The translations under genes were made by a program, and so were the position numbers. A stretch of 64,000 nucleotides of DNA from Cellulomonas avistercoris. GTDB taxonomy: Bacteria > Actinomycetota > Actinomycetes > Actinomycetales > Cellulomonadaceae. The DNA lies in the NCBI RefSeq assembly GCF_014836445.1, contig NZ_JACSQV010000004.1:151922-215921 (forward strand), read 5' to 3'. Of this stretch, positions 28,381-36,119 are shown one piece after another. A model generated the notes under the pieces. The model did no database searches, was not told where the DNA came from, and saw only the letters and a list, made by a program, of their open reading frames with translations. The number at the start of each line of letters is the position of its first letter. The first letter of the stretch is position 1.

Positions 28381-28755
28381 CAAGGGGTCCTCTACGACGT
28401 TCGGATCGTGCGACCGGCCGCACGACGCTAACGCAGGAGACGCGGCGCGCGGTAACCGTCCGACGATAGCCACCGCAGGGCGTCCCGGGTGGCCGGGTGG
28501 TGCGGGGCGGCACCGGACCGGTGGGACGCCCCGGGCCGGGCGCGGGCTCCCGCCCGGGACGCAAGCGCTCGCCCTGCCGCGCGCTGGGCCGCCCGTGGGA
28601 CGCGTCGTCGCACGTCACCCGATCGCACGGGTATCTCACCCCGCACAGCACCCCCCTGTGTGGGTGGACGCCGATAGCGTCCGGACCGACCCGGCCGGCC
28701 CGCGGTCGCCGGGCGCCCGACCCGGGCGTCGGGGGCGAGAGCAGCGGAGGTCGAC
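28381..28755. other. Divergent intergenic region with one inverted repeat
   Basis: This 375-bp gap separates the GH3 gene from the small hypothetical gene. TCGTGCG (28406-28412) and CGCACGA (28419-28425) form a 7-bp inverted repeat 26 nt before the GH3 start: an operator or a leader hairpin. GATAGCGT at about 28672-28679 resembles an actinobacterial -10 box for the rightward gene. I see no convincing gene in the remainder. Confidence 0.45.
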
Positions 28756-29082
28756 ATGGGTGAGACGGGTGCCACACCGGTACTGACGTCGGCGGACTGC
28801 GTGCTGGTGCGCACGTCGGCGACGGTCGCGACGACGGTGCACCGTCAGGGCGCCCACCTCGTCGTGCACTTCCTGCAGCCGTCCGGCGTCACCCGCTGGA
28901 TGTGGCCGTGCGAGATCCTCGACGACGCCCTGCGCGCACCGGGCGTCGTGCACGGCGACGACGCGGTCGAGGTCGTCGTCGACCCCGACACCGCCGACCT
29001 CGTCGTGACGCTGGACGGCGAGGACGGCAGCGCGCTGCTGGCCGTGCCGGGCGACGCCGTGCGGACGGCCCTCGCGCGCTGA
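28756..29082 (+). CDS. Small hypothetical protein
   Basis: Acidic protein of 108 residues, no signal sequence, no membrane segment. Predicted alternating beta strands with a short hydrophobic core motif LVVHFLQPSGVTRWMWPCEILDD and a strongly acidic stretch DDAVEVVVDPDTADLVVTLDGED. ATG at 28756 has GGAGG with ideal spacing, which supports real translation. It is followed by the VOC gene after 56 bp. I do not recognise a family. Confidence 0.65.
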   Translation: MGETGATPVLTSADCVLVRTSATVATTVHRQGAHLVVHFLQPSGVTRWMWPCEILDDALRAPGVVHGDDAVEVVVDPDTADLVVTLDGEDGSALLAVPGDAVRTALAR

Positions 29083-29138
29083 CGCGCGGGTGTCGGTGGC
29101 CGGTCGTAGCGTGACGGGCACCCGACCGAGGAGTCACG

Positions 29139-29537
29139 ATGCCGCTGCGCTGGTACACCACCGTCGTCGAGTCCCGCGACCCCCACGCGCTCGCGCGCTG
29201 GTGGGCGGCCGCGCTCGGGTGGGACTACGTGCCGCTCGCCGACGACGAGGCCGACGTCCTGCCGCCGTGGGCGCGCGAGGCCGCCGCCTCGACGCCGTTC
29301 CACCGCCTCCCGCCCGGGCTCTGCTTCGTCCAGGTCGACCACGACAAGACCGTGAAGAACCGGCTGCACCTCGACCTGGCGCCGCACACCTCGGACGACC
29401 GGGACGCCGAGATCGCCCGGCTCCTGGACCTGGGGGCCACGCGCGTCGACGTCGGGCAGGGGCCCGACGTCTCGTGGGACGTGCTGGCGGACCCCGACGG
29501 GAACGAGTTCTGCGTGCTGTCCAGCCGCGACGAGTGA
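29139..29537 (+). CDS. VOC family (glyoxalase-like) protein
   Basis: Protein of 132 residues built as two beta-alpha-beta-beta-beta halves. The start WYTTVVESRDPHALARWWAAALGW and end SWDVLADPDGNEFCVLSS are characteristic of the Glyoxalase_6 type in actinobacteria. Metal-binding residues of true glyoxalases are not all obvious, so it may be a ligand-binding or small-molecule-modifying member. ATG has GAGGAG upstream and a GTAGCGT box further up at about 29105. Confidence 0.85.
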   Translation: MPLRWYTTVVESRDPHALARWWAAALGWDYVPLADDEADVLPPWAREAAASTPFHRLPPGLCFVQVDHDKTVKNRLHLDLAPHTSDDRDAEIARLLDLGATRVDVGQGPDVSWDVLADPDGNEFCVLSSRDE

Positions 29538-29570
29538 CGCCGGTGTCGGCGGGCCGCGCGAGGATGGGGC

Positions 29571-31265
29571 GTGCCCGCCTCCGTCCTGCTCACGCGTGAC
29601 ACGCGCGCACGCACCGTCACGCTGACGTCGCTCGACGCCGACGCCGCGCCGCAGGACGTGGCGGTGGTCGACGACGACGCGGTCCCGGACGCGGTCGCGC
29701 GGCTCGAGGCCGCCGACCACCCGCGCTGGGTCTGGGACGACACGCGCCGCTGGTACCCGGCCCTGCTCGCGGCGGGTGTGCGCGTCGAGCGCTGCCACGA
29801 CCTGCGGCTGTGCCAGACGATCCTGCGGCACGCGGCGTCCGCCACCGGTGCGCGGCTGCAGTCCGCGCCGCCGGGCCCCCTGGACGCGCCGCCGCCGGAC
29901 GCCCCGGCGGAGCACGAGCCCGACCTGTTCGACGCGCTGCGCGACACCACGACGCCGTCCGACCGCCCGGACCCCGGCGACGCGACGCCCGACGACCTGC
30001 TCGCCGCGCTGCGCGACCAGCTCGACGCCGTCGCCGGCTCGACGCGGCCCGGCCGCCTGCGGCTGCTGCTCGCGGCCGAGTCCGGCGGCGCGCTGCTCGC
30101 CGCCGAGATGCAGCACGACGGCCTGCCCTGGGACCCCGTGCGGCACGACGAGCTGCTCACGGCGCTCCTCGGGCCGCGGCCGGTGGGCGGCGGGCGCCCG
30201 CGACGCCTCGAGGAGCTCGTCGCCACGATCCGCGAGCTGCTGAGCGACCCCCGCCTCAACCCCGACTCCCAGCCGCACCTGCTCGCCGCGCTGCGGCGCC
30301 AGGGCTTCTCGCTCGGGTCCACGAGCAAGTGGGAGGTCCGCGAGCTCGACCACCCCGTCGTCGAGCCGCTGCTGGAGTACAAGCGGCTGTCGCGCCTGCT
30401 GAGCGCCAACGGCTGGGCGTGGCTCGACGCGTGGGTGCACGACGGGCGGTTCCGCCCCGCGTACGTGGTCGGCGGCGTCGTGACGGGACGCTGGGCGACC
30501 GACGGCGGCGGCGCGCTGCAGCTGCCCGCGTCCCTGCGGGGCGCCGCACGCGCCGACCCGGGCTGGCGGCTCGTCGTGGCCGACGCCTCCCAGCTCGAGC
30601 CGCGCGTGCTGGCCGCGATGTCCGGTGACCGCGCGATGGCCGAGGCCGCGCGCGGGTCGGACCTGTACCAGCGGATCGCGGACGCCGGCACGGTCCCCAC
30701 CCGCAAGGACGCCAAGTACGCGCTGCTGGGCGCGATCTACGGCGCGACCACGGGCACCGCGGGCATGCTCATGCCGCGGCTGACCCGCGCGTACCCGCAG
30801 GCGGTCGCGCTCGTGGAGGCGGCGGCGCGCGCGGGCGAGCGCGGCGAGCCGGTCTCGACGTGGCTGGGCCGGACGTCACCGCCCGGGAGCGCCGCGTTCC
30901 TCGACCGCCTGGGCGCCGCGGGCGCGGAGGGCGCCGACCCCGACGACGTGCGCGACGCCCGACGCCGCGCGCGCGACCGGGGCAGGTTCACCCGCAACTT
31001 CGTCGTGCAGGGCACGGCGGCCGAGTGGGCGCTGTGCTGGCTCGCGTCCCTGCGGCGCCGGCTGCGCGGCATCGGCGACGGCCGCGCGCACCTGGTGTTC
31101 TTCCTGCACGACGAGGTCGTGGTGCACTCCCCCGCGGCCGACGCGGACGAGGTCGCGCAGGCCGTGCGGGACGCCGCCGACGAGGCGGGCCGGCTGCTGT
31201 TCGGGTCGGCGCCCGTGGAGTTCGCGCTCGACCTGGCGGTCGTGGAGTCGTACGCCGACGCGTGA
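29571..31265 (+). CDS. Short family-A DNA polymerase without 5' nuclease
   Basis: Protein of 564 residues, the actinobacterial PolA-like type annotated as bifunctional 3'-5' exonuclease/polymerase. The C-terminal half is the polymerase: motif A VVADASQLEPRVLA (Asp near residue 337), motif B RKDAKYALLGAIYG near 377-390, and motif C LHDEVVV near 512. Compared with Pol I, motif A has Ala-Ser-Gln-Leu-Glu-Pro in place of Tyr-Ser-Gln-Ile-Glu-Leu, and motif B has Ala-Leu-Leu-Gly before Ala-Ile-Tyr. The N-terminal third matches an exonuclease fold only weakly, and I cannot find its full set of acidic residues. It is probably an accessory repair polymerase. GTG start with GAGG upstream. Confidence 0.82.
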   Translation: MPASVLLTRDTRARTVTLTSLDADAAPQDVAVVDDDAVPDAVARLEAADHPRWVWDDTRRWYPALLAAGVRVERCHDLRLCQTILRHAASATGARLQSAPPGPLDAPPPDAPAEHEPDLFDALRDTTTPSDRPDPGDATPDDLLAALRDQLDAVAGSTRPGRLRLLLAAESGGALLAAEMQHDGLPWDPVRHDELLTALLGPRPVGGGRPRRLEELVATIRELLSDPRLNPDSQPHLLAALRRQGFSLGSTSKWEVRELDHPVVEPLLEYKRLSRLLSANGWAWLDAWVHDGRFRPAYVVGGVVTGRWATDGGGALQLPASLRGAARADPGWRLVVADASQLEPRVLAAMSGDRAMAEAARGSDLYQRIADAGTVPTRKDAKYALLGAIYGATTGTAGMLMPRLTRAYPQAVALVEAAARAGERGEPVSTWLGRTSPPGSAAFLDRLGAAGAEGADPDDVRDARRRARDRGRFTRNFVVQGTAAEWALCWLASLRRRLRGIGDGRAHLVFFLHDEVVVHSPAADADEVAQAVRDAADEAGRLLFGSAPVEFALDLAVVESYADA

Positions 31266-31346
31266 GGCACGCAGCCCGCTCACCGGGTGCGCCGGCGGGG
31301 ACCCACCTACGATGCGCGCAGGCCCCTCGACCCCCGCGGAGGCACC

Positions 31347-32627
31347 GTGCTGCTCGTCGCCGCCGCCGTCCTGGCGGTGCTCGGCGCGGTCGCGTGCCGA
31401 CGGCTCGACCCGGCCACCGCACGGCTCGCGGTCGCCACGACGACCCTGGTCGCGCTCGGCGGCGCGGCCGTCGCGTGGACGGCGACCGCCGGGCTCGTCC
31501 CGCGCGGCGCGCCGTCCTGGCTCGCGCTCGTCGCGGTGGCCGTCGCGGCACCCGCCGCCGTGCTCGGCTCGGCGCGCGCGGTGCCCCGCGTCCGCGCCCG
31601 CCTGCCGGAGCGGACCGGGACGACGCTCCTCGACCGTGCCGACGCGTGGGCGGCACGGCACCCCGCGCGCATCGGCTCGCGCGACTGGCTGCCGTTCGTG
31701 CTGCGGTGCGTGCGCCGCGCGATCGACGTGCGCGTCACGGGCCTCGCGGCCGAGATGACCTACTACGCGCTCATCTCCGTGGTCCCGCTGACGTCCGCCC
31801 TGGGCGCGAGCCTCGGCTACCTCGAGCGCTTCACCGACCCCGAGCGGGTGTCCCAGATCGAGGACGGCGTCATCGGCGGCGTCTCGGGCGTGCTGGCCGA
31901 CGACGTCGCGCAGGACGCGCTGGTCCCGCTGGTGCGCAGCCTGCTGCGCGAGGAGCGGACCGGGTTCGCCGTCGGCTCGGTGCTGCTCACGCTCTTCCTG
32001 GCCAGCCGCATGTTCCGGGCCGCGATCCGCGCGCTCGACGACGCGTACCGGGTGCCCGAGCGGCGCGGGCTGCTCGCCCAGGGCGTGCTGGGCCTGGCGC
32101 TGGCGCTCGGTGCGGTCGTGACCCTCCTGGTGATCCTCGTGCTCGTCGTCGTCGGGCCGCTGCTGGGCGGGGGCGAGGAGATCGCGGGGCGGCTGGGGCT
32201 GGGCGCGGCGTTCAGCACGACGTGGGCCCTCGCGCGCTGGCCCGTCGCCGTGGCCGTCGCGATCGCGTACCTCACGCTGCTGTACCGCTACGGGCCGCAC
32301 CAGCCCGCGGGCACGACGTGGCGCCGGGCCGTGCCGGGCGCACTCGTGGGCACGCTGGGCCTGCTGCTGGTGGCGGGGGGCTTCGCCGTCTACCTGCGGG
32401 TCGCGGGGCCGGCCGGGCTGGACGTCGACGGGCAGGGCACCGTGCAGGTCGCGGCGCAGGTGCTGGGTGTCGTCCTGGCCGCCGTGCTGTGGCTGTGGGT
32501 CTCCGCGATCGTCACCCTCACCGGTGGCGTCGTCAACGCCGTGCTCCAGGAGCTGCCGCCCGACGACGACGCGGCACCGGCGCCCGGCCGGCCCCCCGGT
32601 CAGGCCAGCGTGCCGGGCGGGCGGTAG
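31347..32627 (+). CDS. YihY/virulence factor BrkB family membrane protein
   Basis: Integral membrane protein of 426 residues. Three hydrophobic segments come before about residue 90, then the BrkB domain opens with FVLRCVRRAIDVRVTGLAAEMTYYALISVVPL and carries five more segments, ending in WLWVSAIVTLTGGVVNAVL. The extra N-terminal helices are unusual for the family. Function is unknown; it was once mistaken for RNase BN. GTG at 31347 follows GGAGG. A CTACGAT box at about 31309-31315 suggests its own promoter. The 3' end overlaps the convergent acetyltransferase gene by 28 bp. Confidence 0.82.
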   Translation: MLLVAAAVLAVLGAVACRRLDPATARLAVATTTLVALGGAAVAWTATAGLVPRGAPSWLALVAVAVAAPAAVLGSARAVPRVRARLPERTGTTLLDRADAWAARHPARIGSRDWLPFVLRCVRRAIDVRVTGLAAEMTYYALISVVPLTSALGASLGYLERFTDPERVSQIEDGVIGGVSGVLADDVAQDALVPLVRSLLREERTGFAVGSVLLTLFLASRMFRAAIRALDDAYRVPERRGLLAQGVLGLALALGAVVTLLVILVLVVVGPLLGGGEEIAGRLGLGAAFSTTWALARWPVAVAVAIAYLTLLYRYGPHQPAGTTWRRAVPGALVGTLGLLLVAGGFAVYLRVAGPAGLDVDGQGTVQVAAQVLGVVLAAVLWLWVSAIVTLTGGVVNAVLQELPPDDDAAPAPGRPPGQASVPGGR

Positions 32628-33217
32628 GCGAACTCGCGGTCCGCGTCGGTGATGGGGCGCAGCACGCGCGCCGGCACGCCGCCGACGACGACACCGGGCG
32701 GCACGTCCTTCGTCACGACGCTGCCCGCCCCGACGATCGAGCCGGCGCCGACCCGCACGCCGGGCAGGAGCACGACGTGCGCACCGAGCCACACGTCGTC
32801 CTCGACGACCACGGGTGCCGAGAACTGCGACATGCCGGAGCGCAGCTCGGGGTGCACGGGGTGACCCGTGACGCTGATGGTGACGTTGGGCGCGATCATC
32901 ACGCGCGACCCGATGGTGACCTCGATGTCGTCGACCAGCGTGAAGCCGACGTTGACGAACACGTCGTCACCGAACGAGACGTTGTAGCCGTACGACACCT
33001 GCAGCGGCGCCTCGATCCACACCCGCTCGCCCATGCGGCCGAACAGCTCGCGCAGCAGGGCCTGGCGCGCCGGGACGTCCGTCGGGTTCATCATGTTGAA
33101 GCGCCAGGTGAGCTCCTTGGCGCGCTGGCGCTCCGCGACGAGCGCCTCCAGCCCGGGGCCCTCGTCGTCGTACAGCTCCTGCGCCCGCATCCTGCGGCGG
33201 ACCTCGCGCTCGTCCAT
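32600..33217 (-). CDS. Maltose O-acetyltransferase-type sugar acetyltransferase
   Basis: Left-handed beta-helix enzyme of 205 residues that acetylates sugars from acetyl-CoA. N-terminal Mac domain: AQELYDDEGPGLEALVAERQRAKEL. Helix repeats follow, including IEAPLQVSYGYNVSFGDDVFVN, the catalytic His in ISVTGHPVHPELR and the CoA-binding end VWLGAHVVLLPGVRVGAGSIVGAGSVV. The usual F/Y-CDYG reads VSYGYN here. Acts in the cytoplasm; exact acceptor unknown. A TAGGGT box lies upstream at 33260-33265 on its strand. Confidence 0.92.
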   Translation of the reverse strand: MDEREVRRRMRAQELYDDEGPGLEALVAERQRAKELTWRFNMMNPTDVPARQALLRELFGRMGERVWIEAPLQVSYGYNVSFGDDVFVNVGFTLVDDIEVTIGSRVMIAPNVTISVTGHPVHPELRSGMSQFSAPVVVEDDVWLGAHVVLLPGVRVGAGSIVGAGSVVTKDVPPGVVVGGVPARVLRPITDADREFAYRPPGTLA

Positions 33218-33259
33218 GCGTCCCCTCGTCTCGTCCGGCTCCTGCGGCCGGTCGGGGCC

Positions 33260-33318
33260 ACCCTACGTTCGGCCGCGGCACCGCACCGGGACGTGCGTCC
33301 CGCCCGCGGCCCTAGGGT
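33260..33318. promoter_or_regulatory. Divergent pair of TAGGGT -10 boxes
   Basis: TAGGGTGGCCCC reads leftward from 33265 toward the acetyltransferase, and TAGGGTGGCGCC reads rightward from 33313 toward the PrsW gene. The rightward box ends 6 bases before the GTG start, so the PrsW transcript is probably leaderless. The left one leaves about a 35-nt leader. Confidence 0.55.
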
Positions 33319-33324
33319 GGCGCC

Positions 33325-34494
33325 GTGAGCAGCCACGAGCCCGCCCCGCCCGCCACGGCCGCGGACGTCGTCCCCGCGCAGTGGGTCCCCGACCGGCGCC
33401 GGACCCCCGCACGCGACGTCCTGGTGATCGTGGCCGGCGCGCTGATCGCCGTGGCGGCGCTCGCTGCGGTCGCGCTCGTGCTCGTGCAGGTCGGTGTCGG
33501 AGCGGGTGTCATCGGCACCCTGCTGGCCGTCGTGCCGCTGACGGCCGTGCTGCTGGGCGTCCGCTGGCTCGACCGCTGGGAGCCCGAGCCGCGCGGCGCC
33601 CTGCTGTTCGGGCTCCTGTGGGGCGCGGGCGTCGCGGTCCTGGTCTCGCTCGTCGCCAACGAGCTGACGATGTACGCGGTGGCGCAGGTGACCGGGGACC
33701 TCGACGCGGGGCGTCTGGCCGCCGCGCTCGTGTCGGCACCCGTCGTCGAGGAGCTCGCCAAGGGCGCGGGCGTGCTCGTGCTGTTCCTGGCCCGGCGCCG
33801 CTACTTCGACGGCGTCGTCGACGGGATCGTCTACGCGGGCGTCGTGGCCGCGGGCTTCGCGTTCACCGAGAACATCCTGTACTTCGGCCAGGCCGGAGGC
33901 ACGCTGGCCGAGACGTTCGTGCTGCGCGGGCTCGCGACGCCCTTCGCGCACCTGCTGTTCACGGCGTGCACCGGCGCGGCCCTGGGCCTGGCCGCCCGGT
34001 CCCGCCACCGCTCCGCCGCCTGGTGGCTGCTGCCGCTCGGGCTGCTCGCCGCGATGGCGGGGCACGCGGCGTGGAACGCGACCAGCGTGTTCGCGGGTGA
34101 CGCGTACCTCGCGGTGTTCGCGGTCGTGCAGGTGCCGCTCTTCGCGGGCGTCGTCGGGCTGGCGTTCTGGCTGCGCCGCCAGGAGCGCGCCGTGATCCGC
34201 CACCGCCTGTCCGAGTACGCGCGCGCGGGCTGGTTCGCGCCGCACGAGATCGACATGCTGACGTCGTTGCGGCGCCGCCGGACGGCCGTCGGCTGGGCGA
34301 CGCGCGCCGGCGGCAAGGACGCGGGCGCGGCGATGCTCCGGTTCCAGCGCGACGCGACGACCCTCGCGTTCCGCCGGCAGCTCGCCGCGACAGGCCGCAC
34401 GGACCTGCGGCAGCACGCCGCGTCCGAGCGCGACCTCCTCGTCGCCGTCACGGCGGACCGTCACACGGTCCTGGCGGCGGCCGCCGGACGCTGA
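33325..34494 (+). CDS. PrsW family intramembrane metalloprotease
   Basis: Membrane protein of 389 residues with about eight hydrophobic segments between residues 30 and 290 and a basic cytoplasmic tail. Family motifs are all present: APVVEELAKG (EExxK) near residue 140, AGFAFTENILYF, TPFAHLLFTACTGAALGLA and GHAAWNAT. In Bacillus PrsW cleaves an anti-sigma factor; the substrate here is unknown. There is no ribosome-binding site ahead of the GTG and a TAGGGT box ends six bases upstream, consistent with leaderless translation. Confidence 0.88.
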   Translation: MSSHEPAPPATAADVVPAQWVPDRRRTPARDVLVIVAGALIAVAALAAVALVLVQVGVGAGVIGTLLAVVPLTAVLLGVRWLDRWEPEPRGALLFGLLWGAGVAVLVSLVANELTMYAVAQVTGDLDAGRLAAALVSAPVVEELAKGAGVLVLFLARRRYFDGVVDGIVYAGVVAAGFAFTENILYFGQAGGTLAETFVLRGLATPFAHLLFTACTGAALGLAARSRHRSAAWWLLPLGLLAAMAGHAAWNATSVFAGDAYLAVFAVVQVPLFAGVVGLAFWLRRQERAVIRHRLSEYARAGWFAPHEIDMLTSLRRRRTAVGWATRAGGKDAGAAMLRFQRDATTLAFRRQLAATGRTDLRQHAASERDLLVAVTADRHTVLAAAAGR

Positions 34495-34501
34495 CGACGG
34501 G

Positions 34502-35242
34502 TCAGCCCAGGTCCCACGTCTCCAGGCGGCCGCACAGGCCGTACCGGCGGGGGGCGGGGGCCGACTCGAGGCGCTCGGCCCGTCCCGCCTGCAGGTGGGG
34601 GGCGGACCCGCGCATGAGGCCCTCGAGCACACCGGCGGTGGCGTCGGTCTCGGCGAACGCCGTGCGCCCCCACAGGTCCTGCCAGCGCGGCACCGACGGC
34701 CGCACGAGCCGCACGGCGGCCTCGTAGAACGGCTGCAGCGCGGCGCGGGCACCGACACGGGCGGCGGCCTCGCGCAGCTGGCCGTAGCCCGTGAGCGCGA
34801 GGTCGCGGCGCGCGCGGGCGGCCGCCGCGACCTGCTCGTCGGTGACGTCGGCGTGCGCCCCGCCGACGGGCAGCGAGGCCGCGTCCCGGTACGTCGCGGT
34901 GTCCGTCAGCGCCACCGGGGGGAACGTGATGACGGCGTCGCCGGCCTCGGGCAGGCCCGCGTTCGCCATGACGACGAGGACCTCGAGGTCGCCGTCGTTC
35001 ACGGCGCGGTGGATGACGCCGGGCTGGACCGTGACGACCACGCCGGGGCGCAGCGGGTGCTCGGCGAAGCCGTCGGGGCCGAGCGTGTGGACGGCGCCCG
35101 TGCCGGACAGCACGACGTACGCCTCGCTCGAGGCGATGTGGACGTGCGGCGTCCCGCTCCCGGCCCGCCCGACACCGTCGGGGGCGGGCCAGTCGTAGAC
35201 GCGCAGCCGGTTGACGGACACTCCACCGGGAAGTCTGGTCAT
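34502..35242 (-). CDS. Cupin-domain protein
   Basis: Protein of 246 residues. Residues 25-100 form a cupin with TPHVHIASSEAYVVLSGTGAV and PGVVVTVQPGVIHRAVND, supplying the typical His and Glu metal ligands. The C-terminal 130 residues are helical and of unknown role. This layout resembles uncharacterised cupins near sugar-metabolism genes. ATG at 35242 shows no clear ribosome-binding site. It converges on the PrsW gene with a 7-bp gap and is divergent from nothing; the TetR gene lies behind it on the same strand. Confidence 0.78.
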   Translation of the reverse strand: MTRLPGGVSVNRLRVYDWPAPDGVGRAGSGTPHVHIASSEAYVVLSGTGAVHTLGPDGFAEHPLRPGVVVTVQPGVIHRAVNDGDLEVLVVMANAGLPEAGDAVITFPPVALTDTATYRDAASLPVGGAHADVTDEQVAAAARARRDLALTGYGQLREAAARVGARAALQPFYEAAVRLVRPSVPRWQDLWGRTAFAETDATAGVLEGLMRGSAPHLQAGRAERLESAPAPRRYGLCGRLETWDLG

Positions 35243-35300
35243 GCGTCCAGCATGCCTGAGGTCGTCTGGGACCACGCGCGCACCCCCGCCGGGGAGCCGC

Positions 35301-35975
35301 TCAGAGGGGGATCGTGAGCCGGTCGGCGACCGTGGGCAGCCACGTCGCCGCCTCCGCGCGGGCGCGGGCGGCGGGCTGCGGGTCGCCCGAGAGGTCCGCG
35401 GCGTTCAGGTCAGCCAGGTAGCCCGCGGCGAGCACGCGCAGCACCTGCCGCGCCGGCAGGACGAGCCGGCGACCGAGGGTCGGCATGAGGCGCTCGATCT
35501 CGTCCGCGACCTCGTCGGTCATCTGCCGGTCCAGGTCGTGGTGGTGGCGCGCGATCTCGGGCTGGCGCATGGCGAGCAGCGTCAGCTCGGCGCTGATGAC
35601 GCGCCAGCGGCGGTCGTCGGAGATGCGCTCGAGCAGGATCTCGAGGAACCGCGCCATCGCGTCCACGTCGATGCCGGCGCCCTGCTCGCACTCGGCCTGC
35701 GCGACCGCCAGGGCGCTGCGCAGCTCGTGCAGGCGGCGCTGGTGCTCGCGTGCGGCCAGCGCGAGCAGCAGCGCGTACTTGTTGTCGAAGTTGGAGTAGA
35801 ACGCGCCGCGCGTGAAGCCGGCGCGCTCGCAGACGGCCTCGATCGACGTCGCGTCGACGCCCTCGTCGGCGAACAGGTCGAACGCGGCGTCGAGCAGGCG
35901 CTCGCGGGTGTGCCGGCGGCGGCGCGAGACGGTGGCGTCGGCGGTGCCGTCCACCGCGGTGCTGGTCTCGCTCAT
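35301..35975 (-). CDS. TetR-family regulator of the MMPL/YhgE operon
   Basis: Repressor of 224 residues. N-terminal HTH: HTRERLLDAAFDLFADEGVDATSIEAVCERAGFTRGAFYSNFDNKYALL. The ligand domain is helical and rather polar, with DRRWRVISAELTLLAMRQPE. It is divergent from the MMPL gene. The 144-bp gap contains two overlapping palindromes that also cover a likely promoter, so it should repress both directions until a lipophilic ligand binds. Confidence 0.9.
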   Translation of the reverse strand: MSETSTAVDGTADATVSRRRRHTRERLLDAAFDLFADEGVDATSIEAVCERAGFTRGAFYSNFDNKYALLLALAAREHQRRLHELRSALAVAQAECEQGAGIDVDAMARFLEILLERISDDRRWRVISAELTLLAMRQPEIARHHHDLDRQMTDEVADEIERLMPTLGRRLVLPARQVLRVLAAGYLADLNAADLSGDPQPAARARAEAATWLPTVADRLTIPL

Positions 35976-36019
35976 GCCGCCGTCCTCCGTTCGTCGTCCA
36001 GCAGGAGCGTACCGCTTCC

Positions 36020-36051
36020 GATACAGTCATGTATCGCATACAGTCCTGTAT
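36020..36051. promoter_or_regulatory. Tandem TetR operator
   Basis: GATACAGTCATGTATC (36020-36035) is a palindrome. ATACAGTCCTGTAT (36038-36051) repeats it with the same arms, shifted 17 bp. Such overlapping sites suit two TetR dimers. The AT-rich segment also resembles a -10 region (CATACAGT). Confidence 0.8.
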
Positions 36052-36119
36052 CGAGGCTGCGCTCGCGCGCGGCCGTCGGACGTCGCCGTCCTCCCCCTCC
36101 ACCGCCCTCGGGAGCACCT

